Below are positions 1-11,038 of a DNA stretch of 64,000 bases, piece by piece (the first letter of the stretch is position 1; each line of letters opens with the position of its first letter). A model generated the notes under the pieces. It saw only the letters and a list, made by a program, of their open reading frames with translations. It was not told where the DNA came from and did not search any database. This DNA comes from Candidatus Enterococcus ferrettii (GTDB lineage Bacteria; Bacillota; Bacilli; Lactobacillales; Enterococcaceae). The translations under genes were made by a program, and so were the position numbers. The stretch lies in contig NZ_JAFREL010000020.1 in NCBI RefSeq assembly GCF_017377655.1, positions 124,001-188,000 on the forward strand, given 5' to 3'.

Positions 1-1
1 G

Positions 2-934
2 GGAAATCGCCTAGGAATTCTTTATCAAAAAAGAAGCGAAGTAGAGGAAAGCTTGACCACCAAACTACTCTTTACTAAATTTATTCAGCAATCAACTAAG
101 CAAGAGTTGCAGAAGCTGGCTGATCATTATCAAGGCATGATTATTTTTGGTGAAACTGGAACAGCCAAATCCAGTATGGCCTATCAAGCTTACTTAAATA
201 AAAAGACCCATAACAATTTTTTGATCTCCATCGACTCTAAACTAATCAATGATAAAATGTGGAAATTTTTGGTCAATCCGTCAAACGGACCTTTTGTCGA
301 TGTGAACAACACTATTTTAATCGAGCATGTTGAACAGCTTTCCAAGCAGGATATTGACCAGCTGATCACAATTATTCAAAACACTCGCCTGCTTCAGCGT
401 AACCATGTCATTTTTACTTATAATACCAATCGTGCTGGCGAAGCAAGCACTTACGAACAACTGATAACGGAATTAAATTGTGCCAGTATTTATGCTCCTG
501 CTATCCGTGAACGTAAAAACGAACTTAGTGTGATTACGACCTTGCTTCTGAATAAAATGAATATTGAGTGTAATAAAGAAATTATGGGTTTTGATCCCAA
601 AGCCATCAAAGAATTCTTATCCTTTGACTGGCCTGGAAATTTGAATCAGCTGCAAGCAGCCATCAAGGAATTAGTGATCCATGCTGCAACTCACTACATC
701 ACGGAACACCAAGTTAGCGAATTATTGAAAAAAGAGCGGCTGATTCAATCTTTTTCCATCAGCAATCAGACACCCATAACCTTGCAGCTTACTGCTGAAC
801 AACCTACTCTGTTTGACTACATTAAGCAAATTGTCTTGAACGTGTTGGAACAAAACAATGGCAACCAAACAAAAACGGCTGAACAACTAGGCATCAGCCG
901 AACCACTCTGTGGCGCTATTTAAAAGAAGAATAA
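2..934 (+). CDS. PrpR/sigma-54-activator-like AAA+ regulator, 5' end outside window
   Basis: The reading frame is open to the left edge, so the gene starts outside the window; a TTG at 53 is inside it and is not a convincing start. A Walker A motif GETGTAKS lies near the left end, followed by an AAA+ core. The last 25 residues are a Fis-type helix-turn-helix (NQTKTAEQLGISRTTLWRYL). This layout is that of sigma-54-dependent activators of the PrpR/LevR kind, which in enterococci often control PTS operons. The GAFTGA loop that contacts sigma-54 is not visible at the expected place; the sequence there reads NPSNGPFVDV. It may therefore regulate without sigma-54, or be degenerate. It converges with the Spx-like gene. 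Confidence 0.7.
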   Translation, partial: GNRLGILYQKRSEVEESLTTKLLFTKFIQQSTKQELQKLADHYQGMIIFGETGTAKSSMAYQAYLNKKTHNNFLISIDSKLINDKMWKFLVNPSNGPFVDVNNTILIEHVEQLSKQDIDQLITIIQNTRLLQRNHVIFTYNTNRAGEASTYEQLITELNCASIYAPAIRERKNELSVITTLLLNKMNIECNKEIMGFDPKAIKEFLSFDWPGNLNQLQAAIKELVIHAATHYITEHQVSELLKKERLIQSFSISNQTPITLQLTAEQPTLFDYIKQIVLNVLEQNNGNQTKTAEQLGISRTTLWRYLKEE

Positions 935-991
935 ATGTGAACAGGGCCTGTGACTTTCTATTACAAGCCCTTTCGAAAAGATATTTCCACG

Positions 992-1018
992 TAAAAAAAC
1001 CGCCCATTTTCAGGCGGT
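992..1018 (-). terminator. Intrinsic terminator of the Spx-like gene
   Basis: On the minus strand ACCGCC, an 8-nt loop and GGCGGT are followed by TTTTTT. It lies 20 bp past the stop of the Spx-like gene. The A-rich flank on the other side could let it also serve the convergent regulator gene. Confidence 0.8.
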
Positions 1019-1037
1019 AGAACGACAATTAAATAAG

Positions 1038-1397
1038 TTAAAAAAAATCAGCCCTTACTCCAAAGGCTTCCAATTTTTCAGGATTGTAACCAACACACAG
1101 ATTATTATCATCAAATAAAATCGGCCGATCAATTAAATTAGGATAAGTTCTCAACACTTGCAATAATTCTTCTGGGGACAGATGACCATAATCCAACGCC
1201 AGCTCATTGTAAATAGGTGACCCTACCGTAAGAATCTCATCAATATCATCCACCAGCTTTAAAATAGTGGATAACGTTTCTCTTTGCATCGCCTCGGTTT
1301 GCAGATTATAGGATTCAAAATTCACGTTGTTCAATTGCAGCAGCTTTTTGGTTTTCTGACAGTTGGGGCACCCTGGATCAGACAGTACTTGAATCAT
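1038..1397 (-). CDS. Spx/ArsC-family thiol-sensing regulator-like protein
   Basis: The 119-aa product has the ArsC/Spx thioredoxin-like fold: an N-terminal CPNC (C10-x-x-C13) redox motif and the family signature around IDRPILF and VGYNPEKLEAF near the C-terminus. Spx proteins bind the RNA polymerase alpha subunit and redirect transcription under thiol stress; the CXXC is the redox switch. The ATG at 1397 was chosen because AAAGGAG stands 8 nt before it; an upstream in-frame ATG would place this ribosome site inside the gene. It is monocistronic with its own terminator. It could also be a plain arsenate-reductase-like protein, but the CXXC fits Spx better. Confidence 0.75.
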   Translation of the reverse strand: MIQVLSDPGCPNCQKTKKLLQLNNVNFESYNLQTEAMQRETLSTILKLVDDIDEILTVGSPIYNELALDYGHLSPEELLQVLRTYPNLIDRPILFDDNNLCVGYNPEKLEAFGVRADFF

Positions 1398-1681
1398 TTT
1401 TTCACTCCTTTGCTTCATTTATTTAAATATTAGTACATTTTTTATTAATGCACGATTTACCACATTAGAATGATCTTTATTTTTTTGTTTATCTATTATA
1501 TTTCAAAGTATACACTAGGATAATTAATTGGAAAAGCAAAAACTTGTGAATAATTGAACAATGTTGGTTGACAGTGCTATCGTTTTGATCAAATGCCAAA
1601 GTTCACATCACTAATTTTTTCTGAGAAAACAACCAGCTTTTCTTTTTATTATAAATAGGCCCCTCCTTCTTAGAGCAATCA

Positions 1682-1713
1682 AAAAACCGTCTCTGCAGTA
1701 GAAACGGTTTTTG
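1682..1713 (-). terminator. Terminator of the bgaC-PTS operon
   Basis: On the minus strand AAACCGT and ACGGTTT arms close an interrupted hairpin followed directly by a T run, a few bases past the EIIA stop codon. Confidence 0.75.
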
Positions 1714-1718
1714 ACGTT

Positions 1719-2123
1719 TTATTCGTCGTCCTCATCATCATCTGAGGCAATTACATCATTGACATAAGCAATATTACTGGCTCCAGCCTGAACCAAGGAC
1801 ATTTCAGTCCCAACTAATTCACTGTTAATGAAATCGATGACCATCGGCATATTCATGCCAGCGTACAGCTCAATGTCTTGGCCTTCCATAATCAAGCGGG
1901 AAACGACATTACAAGGGGTACCGCCCATCAAATCAGCTAATACTACAAAATCGTCCAAATCTTCAATAGCTGTCTCGAACTTTTTACGGAAATCCTCCGG
2001 TGCTTCTGATTCCAGCAAAGCTACCGTATGAATATTCGCCTGCGGTCCCATGATCATTTCTGTACTTTTCTTTAATTCTTCACAAAATAATCCATGACTA
2101 ACTAAAACTAATTGTTTTCCCAT
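1719..2123 (-). CDS. PTS mannose-family EIIA component
   Basis: This 134-aa cytoplasmic protein carries the phosphate from HPr to EIIB. The phosphorylated histidine is visible as H10 in LVSHGLF, and the family motif LADLMGGTPCNV lies mid-protein. The C-terminus is a run of acidic residues (DDDEDDE). It is the last gene of the operon bgaC-EIIB-EIIC-EIID-EIIA, with a ribosome site GGAGAGAAGG. Substrate specificity cannot be read from EIIA; the adjacent beta-galactosidase points to a galactosyl-hexosamine or galactosamine-type sugar. Pneumococcus has the same gene order (bgaC followed by the gadVWEF-type PTS). Confidence 0.92.
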   Translation of the reverse strand: MGKQLVLVSHGLFCEELKKSTEMIMGPQANIHTVALLESEAPEDFRKKFETAIEDLDDFVVLADLMGGTPCNVVSRLIMEGQDIELYAGMNMPMVIDFINSELVGTEMSLVQAGASNIAYVNDVIASDDDEDDE

Positions 2124-2145
2124 TTGTCCTTCTCTCCTGTCTGAA

Positions 2146-2955
2146 TTATTTAGAAATTACGCCAAAGGCAGATAGAGCGACACAGACAACTAATACAATG
2201 AAAATCGCTTTAGTAGAAGTCATATTCTTCTTGCCCAGCATCCAGTAAACTGCACCAACGATACCTGCTGGCAACAGACGCGGCAAGATCATATCGATAT
2301 TATTTTGCATGTTCAACGTAACATCACCAATACTTGGTGCCCATGAAAACTTCACGTTAACCATCGTTGCGACTAACGCACCGACCATGAATACTCCTAG
2401 TAAAGTTGCGGCATCAGTTAATGCTGTTAAGCGATGCTGCATAGTGGTAACTAAGGAAATTCCTTCCTTATAAGCAAATTCCAGCTGCTTCCAGCGGAAA
2501 ATCATTACAGCAATTTGAGCAATAATCCAGATAAAAATCCCCGTTGGGTTGCCGTTAATTGCCATGTTTGCTGCCAAGGCTCCAAAGATGGTTGGAATTA
2601 ATGCAGCAAAAATGGAATCGCCAATCGCGGCAAAAGGTCCCATTAAACCGGCTTTCAAACCAGAAACTGTTTGCTTGGCACTAATGCCTTCTTTTTCTTC
2701 AATCGCTAAATCAATCCCGGTAATAATGGTATTGAAAAAGTTGGAGGTATTGAAGAATTGAGTATGGGTGCGCATGACTTCCTTCAGCTCTGGTGTATCA
2801 TCTCCATAAATTTTGCGTAATTGCGGCAGGATCGTGTACAAATAGCCTGATCCTTGCATTCGTTCATAGTTCCAGCCTAACTGGAAAGTGAACAAGCTTC
2901 GGCGATTTATTTGTTTAAAATCTTCTTTTGTTAACTTGTAATTAGATTTCGTCAT
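2146..2955 (-). CDS. PTS mannose-family EIID component
   Basis: This 269-aa membrane subunit forms the sugar channel together with EIIC. It begins MTKSNYKLTKEDFKQINRRSLF and contains the EIID signature QLGWNYERMQGSGYLYTI near residue 30, then hydrophobic segments in the C-terminal half. The ATG at 2955 was chosen because GAGGGGG lies about 9 nt upstream; longer reading needs an upstream start without a ribosome site. The start overlaps the end of the EIIC gene by 14 bp, which suggests translational coupling. Confidence 0.92.
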   Translation of the reverse strand: MTKSNYKLTKEDFKQINRRSLFTFQLGWNYERMQGSGYLYTILPQLRKIYGDDTPELKEVMRTHTQFFNTSNFFNTIITGIDLAIEEKEGISAKQTVSGLKAGLMGPFAAIGDSIFAALIPTIFGALAANMAINGNPTGIFIWIIAQIAVMIFRWKQLEFAYKEGISLVTTMQHRLTALTDAATLLGVFMVGALVATMVNVKFSWAPSIGDVTLNMQNNIDMILPRLLPAGIVGAVYWMLGKKNMTSTKAIFIVLVVCVALSAFGVISK

Positions 2956-3835
2956 CTTCAATTTCCCCCTCGTCTGAATCGCTGCCATTGCTGTGGGAAG
3001 CTGGTGCACTTGGTACCATCTGTCCATTCTTATAGCTGATCGCTGCTAATGCAAAGCCGATTAAAGCAATCGCCAACATTGGTAATGAATTGAAGACTCC
3101 TTCAAAATCCTTAACAACACTAGCAACACCGCTGCCTAATAATTGCATATTGGTAAAGACTGTTCCCAGTAATGCGGTAAGTGTAAAGCCTAGAATCAAG
3201 TAAGGGAAGTGTTTTTTCACTGGCAAGTAACGCAATAGAATCGCAAAACCAACTGCTGGCAATACGGCACCGGCTACGGATAAGCCATCGCCTAACCATT
3301 TTAAATCTCCATTCAAGACTGCCACAACTCGTTCAACCAATCCGCCGCCAAAAGCTAAGGCTAAGAATACTGGAATTACTCGTGACAGAGACCATGGAAT
3401 AGCTCCCATTAAAAAGTTGCGCTCAATGCCTTTATAGTTCATATCTTCAACTAACTTATCGATACGGTGAGCAAAGAATGTATTCGCAAAACGAGCTAAA
3501 ATATCCAATTGAATCATCAAACTTGCTACTGGTACCGCAATTGCTGCAATCGCCTGTTCTGGATTCATTCCTAAGGCAACGGAGAAAGCGGTCGCCAAAA
3601 CTGTTCCTGAGTTGGCATCAATTTTAGAAGCACCACCAAACGTTCCAACACCCAATACTGTTAATTGCATACTACCACCGATAATCAATCCGGCTTTAAG
3701 GTCTCCCATAACTAATCCGGCAAACAAGCCAGCAAACACTGGTGCACTTAGCGATGAGTAAATTTGCAGTTCATCTAAAATTTGATACCCTGCATATAAT
3801 GATAATAATAAGATCTGCCACCATAAGATATCCAT
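2942..3835 (-). CDS. PTS mannose-family EIIC component
   Basis: This 297-aa polytopic membrane protein is the EIIC partner of EIID. The N-terminus MDILWWQILLLSLYAGYQ and the motif IGGSMQLTVLGVGTFGG are typical of the sorbose/mannose EIIC family. The C-terminal tail is acidic and hydrophilic. It starts 12 bp after the EIIB stop with AGGGGGAAG as ribosome site, and overlaps the EIID gene at its end. Confidence 0.92.
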   Translation of the reverse strand: MDILWWQILLLSLYAGYQILDELQIYSSLSAPVFAGLFAGLVMGDLKAGLIIGGSMQLTVLGVGTFGGASKIDANSGTVLATAFSVALGMNPEQAIAAIAVPVASLMIQLDILARFANTFFAHRIDKLVEDMNYKGIERNFLMGAIPWSLSRVIPVFLALAFGGGLVERVVAVLNGDLKWLGDGLSVAGAVLPAVGFAILLRYLPVKKHFPYLILGFTLTALLGTVFTNMQLLGSGVASVVKDFEGVFNSLPMLAIALIGFALAAISYKNGQMVPSAPASHSNGSDSDEGEIEDDEI

Positions 3836-3847
3836 TTTACTTCCCCC

Positions 3848-4327
3848 TTATTTTTTTAACAGACTCATAAAGTCTTCTGATTTATCACTCGGAACCATTT
3901 GTGCCACCAAACGAACGCCCTTAGCCTCTAACTGGTTAAACACGTCAACATCCTGATCCACAACATTAATCGATTTAGTGATCGAACGTGTTTCATCTGT
4001 TTGTGACATATTGCCTACATTAATTTCGGTAATTGGCACACCCAGCTCGACTAATTTCAATAAACGATCTGGTTTACGAGCGATAATCAGCAAACGTTGA
4101 GAATCATATTTGCCTGCTAAAATATTGTTGGCTGCTTTTTCAACTGGCAAAACACTTAGCTTAACTCCCGCAGGTGTCGCCAGTTTTAATCCACTTTTTT
4201 CAATATCATTTTGAGCAACCTCATCGTCTACTACCATGATACGGCTGATGTTTAATTTAGTTGTCCATAAATTCGCCACTTGTCCGTGAATCAAACGTCC
4301 ATCAATTCTTACTCCGATAATACTCAT
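3848..4327 (-). CDS. PTS mannose-family EIIB component
   Basis: This 159-aa protein passes phosphate from EIIA to the incoming sugar. The phosphorylation site is H14 in the motif DGRLIHGQV. The start codon overlaps the stop of bgaC by 4 bp (ATGA), so the two are translationally coupled and certainly co-transcribed. The coupling of a glycosidase to a PTS EIIB indicates that the released or transported disaccharide is the PTS substrate. Confidence 0.93.
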   Translation of the reverse strand: MSIIGVRIDGRLIHGQVANLWTTKLNISRIMVVDDEVAQNDIEKSGLKLATPAGVKLSVLPVEKAANNILAGKYDSQRLLIIARKPDRLLKLVELGVPITEINVGNMSQTDETRSITKSINVVDQDVDVFNQLEAKGVRLVAQMVPSDKSEDFMSLLKK

Positions 4328-6108
4328 TTTTCTCCCTCTTTCATCTCTTTATAAATTGGTTTAGCTGTTAATTGGATTTCCGATTGGTACGTGCCTTCCG
4401 TTTCAAAAACAATAATTTTATTCAACCCGGTGTTTAGATAACCTTTAGGAATATACAAGGACAAAGTTGGTCCTACTTCCCAGAAACGGCCAATATTTAC
4501 TTGATTAACAAACACAACACCTTTGCCAAATCCTGACAGATCAATAAAGCAGTCCTCTACTTCCTCAAATGTCACCTGATAGCGATAGAAACTTGGCTGC
4601 TGCGGTTGCCATTCCTTGGAAAAATCAATTTGTTCCACATTGTCCAAGGGTAGGCAATACTGCTGCCAATTGGTAATAAAATGTAAATCCGCCATCACAC
4701 CATTACGAATCCCTTTGCGTTGAGTATCAGCAAATAACTTATGTCCGTAATTTACTCGTCCCATATTCTCCATCAAAATATCCAGCTGATTTTCCGGCTG
4801 CTCCATTTCAACAAAAATGTCTTCGCCAATTTCTGTCTGGTATTGGGTCGCTTTCAAATTTTGATTTACATACAGCTGTGCCCGATCACGACCATCAATA
4901 ATTCGAAGTCTTTCTTTTTCAGCATCCTTTTCAATTGTCGTCCGGTAAAGCAGATAACCCGTATTTTGTCCCAGCTGCTCCATCCCTTGGGGATATTGAG
5001 AGCTGACTGGCTGACTTAGTGTGTCTACTGTTGCGAATAAGCTGACTTTTTCGCTTAAAGGAATTGCTTTTACTTCTGTACTCTTCTTGATCAACGGTTC
5101 CAGCTGCTGCAGCTCAGGGTAGTTCTCGCGGATCATCCGTTGAATTGCGTAATACTTCTCAGTTGGGTTGCCCTGTTCATCCAATGGTGCCCCGTAATCA
5201 TAAGAAGTGATTTGCGGCAAATCGATCGTTCCACGAGCTGAACAGCCATTCATAAAGCCAAAGTTTGTTCCACCACGGAACATGTAAAGGTTAATGCTGC
5301 CGATTGCTAAGACTTCCTTAATCGCTTCGGCTAATTCCTCAGCATCCCGCTGCACAATCGGTTCCTTCCAGCGGTTAAACCAGCCGTCCCAGAATTCCAT
5401 GCACATCAGGGGCCAGTTTTTGTCATGTTCAGCAAAGAAGCTTTCCATATCAGCGAAGTTTTTCTTCGCCTTCGAACCGAAATTTCCAGTAACTAGAATA
5501 TCTTCATCAATCATGCTGCCAGCTCGTAGGGTTGCCCGCCAAGGTCCGTCTGAGGTAAAGAAAGGAACGTCAATCCCTCTTTCCTGCATCAGATCCCGAA
5601 CAGCTCGTAAATAATTTTTATCCTCACCGAAGGAACCGTATTCATTTTCAATCTGAATCATCAAAACATTACCGCCATGAGTCAATTGATGCGGAAAAAT
5701 TTTTTCTATCAGTACGTCGTAATAATCTGCCACATTTTGCAGATAAGACGGATCTGAAGAACGTATTCTGATAGGTTCGTTTAACAACCAAGCCGGAAAT
5801 CCGCCGAATTCCCATTCAGCACAAATGTATGGCGATGGTCGAACGATTGCGTACAAGCCTACTTCCTCAGCAGTTTTTAGAAATTTTTCCAAATCCAAAA
5901 TACCGTCAAACTGATACTCGCCTTTTTTCGGTTCGTGCAAATTCCAAGGAATATAGGTTTCGACTGTATTAAAGCCCAATGCCTTTAAGTTATATAAGGA
6001 ATGATACCAATCTGTCGGATGTACTCGAAAATAATGAATAGCACCAGACATGATTTTGAAAGGTTGACCATTTAGTAGAAAATCTTCTTTTATTTCAAAA
6101 GTATTCAA
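4324..6108 (-). CDS. bgaC: GH35 beta-galactosidase, BgaC type
   Basis: The 594-aa protein is a full-length GH35 beta-galactosidase with no signal peptide, so it should act inside the cell. The predicted acid/base is E156 in IQIENEYGSF and the nucleophile E238 in MCMEFWDGWF. Pneumococcal BgaC, the closest family with this operon layout, is specific for Gal-beta-1,3-GlcNAc. The start is a TTG at 6108, preceded by GGAGGAG at good spacing; no ATG fits. It is the first gene of the PTS operon and is divergent from a GntR regulator. A cre-like palindrome sits just downstream of the promoter, which predicts catabolite repression. Confidence 0.9.
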   Translation of the reverse strand: MNTFEIKEDFLLNGQPFKIMSGAIHYFRVHPTDWYHSLYNLKALGFNTVETYIPWNLHEPKKGEYQFDGILDLEKFLKTAEEVGLYAIVRPSPYICAEWEFGGFPAWLLNEPIRIRSSDPSYLQNVADYYDVLIEKIFPHQLTHGGNVLMIQIENEYGSFGEDKNYLRAVRDLMQERGIDVPFFTSDGPWRATLRAGSMIDEDILVTGNFGSKAKKNFADMESFFAEHDKNWPLMCMEFWDGWFNRWKEPIVQRDAEELAEAIKEVLAIGSINLYMFRGGTNFGFMNGCSARGTIDLPQITSYDYGAPLDEQGNPTEKYYAIQRMIRENYPELQQLEPLIKKSTEVKAIPLSEKVSLFATVDTLSQPVSSQYPQGMEQLGQNTGYLLYRTTIEKDAEKERLRIIDGRDRAQLYVNQNLKATQYQTEIGEDIFVEMEQPENQLDILMENMGRVNYGHKLFADTQRKGIRNGVMADLHFITNWQQYCLPLDNVEQIDFSKEWQPQQPSFYRYQVTFEEVEDCFIDLSGFGKGVVFVNQVNIGRFWEVGPTLSLYIPKGYLNTGLNKIIVFETEGTYQSEIQLTAKPIYKEMKEGEK

Positions 6109-6123
6109 GAATATGCTCCTCCT

Positions 6124-6137
6124 AGAAAACGTTTTCA
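6124..6137. promoter_or_regulatory. cre-like CcpA operator
   Basis: AGAAAACGTTTTCA contains a perfect 12-bp palindrome and matches the cre consensus TGWAANCGNTNWCA at all but the first base. It lies about 10 bp downstream of the -10 box of the bgaC promoter, a position that blocks initiation or elongation. Confidence 0.75.
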
Positions 6138-6147
6138 GTATATTAAT

Positions 6148-6176
6148 ATATTAAATTTAGTCAAATAGAAAGTCAA
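6148..6176 (-). promoter_or_regulatory. bgaC operon promoter
   Basis: On the minus strand TTGACT (6171-6176), a 17-bp spacer and TAATAT (6148-6153) form a sigma-A type promoter facing bgaC. The region also contains an AT-rich inverted stretch that the divergent GntR protein might bind, but no clear GntR operator is visible. Confidence 0.65.
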
Positions 6177-6279
6177 CAGTATTATTTACTCAAACTTGTG
6201 GTAAAATCATGTTTGACAGGGTATACGATAAAATACTAACCAAATTTTTAGGATTTATTCATAATTGGAGGCCGAACAA

Positions 6280-6990
6280 ATGACAATCCCAAAATACCAA
6301 ATCATCAAAGATGAGCTGAAGCAGCAAATCATTGCTGGCCGCTTCGAAAACGGCGATAAATTTTACACAGAAGCCGAATTAGTTAAACTGTTTAATGTCA
6401 GCTCTATCACGGTGATTCGGGCATTAAATGAACTAGTAAAAGATGGTTTCATTGTTCGCCATCAAGGGCGCGGCTCCTTTGTCTCCCGGGCCCGCAAAGG
6501 CAAGCTGGTAGAATTTTCCGACATTGAGTTATTCCCGATTAATCACGATCAGGTCAAAGTACTTAGTATTACCCGAGGCAATGACACGGACTATCTTAAT
6601 CGACTGGAGCTGCCGGAGACAGCCTTTTATTATTGCATTGAACGTGTTCGAACAACTGGGAATGTGCCTTACATGTATCATCAAACCTATTTGCCTGAGC
6701 AATATGTGAATCCTAATTATCCTGATTTAAGCTATTACAATTCGGTTTATCAGCGTTTTAAGCTGGATTACAACATTCATATGAACGACGAAACCTTCGT
6801 TGAGACCAACGAAATCAAGTTTCCAGCACCGGCCAAGGCTTGCGAGAAGCTGCAAATTATTAAAGAAGAACCCATTGTCTTGCAAATCAGGATGACCAAA
6901 CGAAAAGATACTGAACAAATTCTTGAATACGTTGAAACCTTCAAAAAATGGAACTTCTACAAAATTGAATTGGTTTCTAATCCGAATTAG
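6280..6990 (+). CDS. GntR/HutC-family (UTRA) regulator of the bgaC-PTS operon
   Basis: The 236-aa protein has an N-terminal GntR winged helix (FYTEAELVKLFNVSSITVIRALN, then GRGSFV) and a C-terminal UTRA effector domain. UTRA regulators sense sugar phosphates or amino-sugar phosphates. The ATG at 6280 is used because TTGGAGG stands upstream; a TTG at 6265 is part of that ribosome site. It is divergent from bgaC, the usual position of a local repressor or activator. Its 3' end is 18 bp from the convergent lacC stop, where only a weak 4-bp hairpin with a T run is seen. Confidence 0.85.
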   Translation: MTIPKYQIIKDELKQQIIAGRFENGDKFYTEAELVKLFNVSSITVIRALNELVKDGFIVRHQGRGSFVSRARKGKLVEFSDIELFPINHDQVKVLSITRGNDTDYLNRLELPETAFYYCIERVRTTGNVPYMYHQTYLPEQYVNPNYPDLSYYNSVYQRFKLDYNIHMNDETFVETNEIKFPAPAKACEKLQIIKEEPIVLQIRMTKRKDTEQILEYVETFKKWNFYKIELVSNPN

Positions 6991-7008
6991 TTTGGTTAGG
7001 CTGAGTGC

Positions 7009-8951
<1,943 letters not shown>

Positions 8952-8965
8952 CTTCTGCCGTCCTC

Positions 8966-10141
8966 CTAGTTATTAAATTCGTGAATCGTAACGCCCTTAA
9001 CTACACGGTTAACGGTACCAGTAGGAGAAGGAGTATCCGGTTTGTTTTCTACCTTTATCGAGGTTAATAAAGCTACTGTCTGGGCAACCATTACGTAAGC
9101 TAGCGCTAGATAGCCATCTGGCAGCAAGGTTTGGTCAGCAGAAAATTCAAAGGTATCTCCGGTAAAGTTGCGGTCACCAGATTGAGTAATCGCAAAGGTC
9201 CCAGCAGCAATGCCGTCTTCCTTCACTTCTTCCAACACGTCTAAGTCATAATCACGGGTGTACGGCTGATTATTCACAAAACCAAACATCAAGGTTTGTT
9301 CATTAATAAATGATTTTGGTCCATGGCGGAAGCCCATCGAAGAATCAAAAACAGTCGCAACTTTGCCCGCGGTTAATTCTAAAATTTTCAGCTGTGCTTC
9401 CCGCGTTAAACCAGATAAGCTGCCTGAGCCTACATAAACAATACGATTGAAGTCTCGATCAACAATTGCTTGAATCTCTGCTTCTCGGCTGATTACTTCT
9501 CGGCCTAATTTTGCCAATACTTCAATGTAGGTTTGTTTTTCAGCAAGCCCGGTCTCATCAAAGGTCAATAAGGAGCCCAATGTCATGCAGGTGAAGCTGC
9601 CAGTCATCGCAAACCCATCATCATTAGAGCGTTCAGGCATTAGGAACAACAGACTGCGGTCATCGTTGCGGCCAATCTCAGCTAGTCGACCCTCTTCTGC
9701 ACAAGTGATGATTAAATGATGCAAGGTATCCACTGCTTTATTAGCAACTTCAATGGCTGCAATACTTTCTGGGCTGTTGCCGCTGCGGCCAAAGGAAACC
9801 AGTAAAGTTGGCACATCCTGCAATAAGTATTCATGTGGTGCAGCTACGATATCTGTAGTTCCAATACTTTCAAAAATAAACTCCTGATGATTCCCCTGAG
9901 CGGTTAAGTAAGGAACCAGTGTATCTCCCACATATTGTGAAGTACCGGCACCAGTAAAAATCACTCTCGTTTTAGCCCCTTTTGCCTGAGCTTTTACTTC
10001 AGCCAAAAAGGCCTGAATAGTGGCTTGCTCCTTTTTAAACATAGATAAGGTTTCTTCCCATAATTCTGGTTGTTGACGAATTTCCCGGGTGGTGATCTCC
10101 GCCCCCATTTTTTCTAATTCTTCTGTAGATAATGAATACAT
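8966..10141 (-). CDS. agaS: AgaS-type sugar isomerase/deaminase (SIS domains)
   Basis: The 391-aa protein has two SIS domains of the AgaS/GlmS-like type ([23 protein letters not shown] and [17 protein letters not shown]). AgaS converts galactosamine-6-phosphate to tagatose-6-phosphate with release of ammonia. This feeds the lacC and lacD products encoded downstream. ATG at 10141 was chosen because GAGGAG is 8 nt away; a TTG two codons earlier sits too close. In pneumococcus agaS is the last gene of the bgaC-PTS operon, whereas here it is in a separate operon behind its own regulator. No GalNAc-6-P deacetylase gene is nearby. Confidence 0.88.
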   Translation of the reverse strand: MYSLSTEELEKMGAEITTREIRQQPELWEETLSMFKKEQATIQAFLAEVKAQAKGAKTRVIFTGAGTSQYVGDTLVPYLTAQGNHQEFIFESIGTTDIVAAPHEYLLQDVPTLLVSFGRSGNSPESIAAIEVANKAVDTLHHLIITCAEEGRLAEIGRNDDRSLLFLMPERSNDDGFAMTGSFTCMTLGSLLTFDETGLAEKQTYIEVLAKLGREVISREAEIQAIVDRDFNRIVYVGSGSLSGLTREAQLKILELTAGKVATVFDSSMGFRHGPKSFINEQTLMFGFVNNQPYTRDYDLDVLEEVKEDGIAAGTFAITQSGDRNFTGDTFEFSADQTLLPDGYLALAYVMVAQTVALLTSIKVENKPDTPSPTGTVNRVVKGVTIHEFNN

Positions 10142-10193
10142 GCTCAACTCTCCTCGTATTAAATAAATTGGTTACATCTTCATGACTTGCATT

Positions 10194-10212
10194 ATTCTGT
10201 ATGAGACAGAAT
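10194..10212. repeat. 7-bp hairpin between gntR and agaS
   Basis: ATTCTGT, 5-nt loop, ACAGAAT within the 78-bp gap. It lacks a T run, so it is not a terminator; an mRNA processing or stabilising hairpin, or an operator, are the alternatives. A nearby half-site TTGGTTAC resembles the GntR operators upstream. Confidence 0.4.
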
Positions 10213-10219
10213 GGACATT

Positions 10220-10951
10220 CTAGCTATTTCTAATATGCCGAATATTGTAGTGAAACTGATCCGCTCGTGCCACACTTAGTGTAAATTCGATAATTTCATT
10301 TTTCATATTGTAGGTTGATCGAGCTAGATGCAGGACAGGTGCCCCTTCATTAATACTTAACAGCTTCGCATCGTCCTTTTGAGCAATACTCGCATAGAGC
10401 TCTTCATCTGCTAAACGGACCGTTTGATTGAAATCCTCCGAAAATAAGTCATACAACGGTTTGCGCCGCAGCATTGTTTCATTCAAAGATAAAAACAGCT
10501 TCACCGGCAGATAGGAATCTTCCACCATTAAAGGCTCTTGGTCTGCTAGTCGTAGACGACTAAGTTTAAAAACCGCTTCGCCTAAAGGTAAATTCATGTG
10601 CTGAGCAATATACTTATCCGCTTCTAGTTTTTCAAAGGACAAAATGCGTGTCTCGGGATTGCGTCCCATACTGCGCATCTGTTCCGTAAAGCTGTAAGCT
10701 CCTGCCAAATCAGCCGCGTTTTTGGTTAGGTCAGAAACGAATGTCCCCTTCCCATGCCGTCGATAGATATAGCCGGTAGCTTCCAATTCCTGCAGAGCCA
10801 AGCGAACCGTCGTTCGACTAACTCCATGGTGCGCCGTCAATTCCCGCTCAGATGGCAATTTGTCATGGGGAACCATGCTGATTTCAATTCGTTCCTTCAG
10901 CAGATCCACCAACTGATAGTACAAAGCTTTGTTTTTAAAGGAATTTTCCAT
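10220..10951 (-). CDS. GntR/HutC-family (UTRA) regulator of agaS-lacDC
   Basis: The 243-aa protein has a GntR winged helix (LPSERELTAHHGVSRTTVRLAL, HGKGTFVS) and a UTRA domain, like the gene at 6280 but not close to it. It leads the agaS-lacD-lacC operon. Two GGTT-N2-AACC palindromes flank its promoter, one right after the -10 box, so autorepression is likely, relieved by an amino-sugar or sugar phosphate. Ribosome site GGTGGAG. Confidence 0.86.
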   Translation of the reverse strand: MENSFKNKALYYQLVDLLKERIEISMVPHDKLPSERELTAHHGVSRTTVRLALQELEATGYIYRRHGKGTFVSDLTKNAADLAGAYSFTEQMRSMGRNPETRILSFEKLEADKYIAQHMNLPLGEAVFKLSRLRLADQEPLMVEDSYLPVKLFLSLNETMLRRKPLYDLFSEDFNQTVRLADEELYASIAQKDDAKLLSINEGAPVLHLARSTYNMKNEIIEFTLSVARADQFHYNIRHIRNS

Positions 10952-10973
10952 CGTTGTTCTCCACCTTCATAAC

Positions 10974-10985
10974 TGGTTATAACCA
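10974..10985. promoter_or_regulatory. GntR operator 1
   Basis: TGGTTATAACCA is a perfect 12-bp palindrome that begins 7 bp downstream of the -10 box of the regulator promoter, in the zone where transcription starts. Confidence 0.65.
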
Positions 10986-10992
10986 CAAGACA

Positions 10993-11022
10993 AGTGTAAG
11001 GTGGTTTTTCAAAAGCTGTCAA
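10993..11022 (-). promoter_or_regulatory. Promoter of gntR-agaS-lacDC
   Basis: On the minus strand a perfect TTGACA (11017-11022) and TACACT (10993-10998) are 18 bp apart. Confidence 0.55.
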
Positions 11023-11038
11023 GAAAAATATATTAAGC

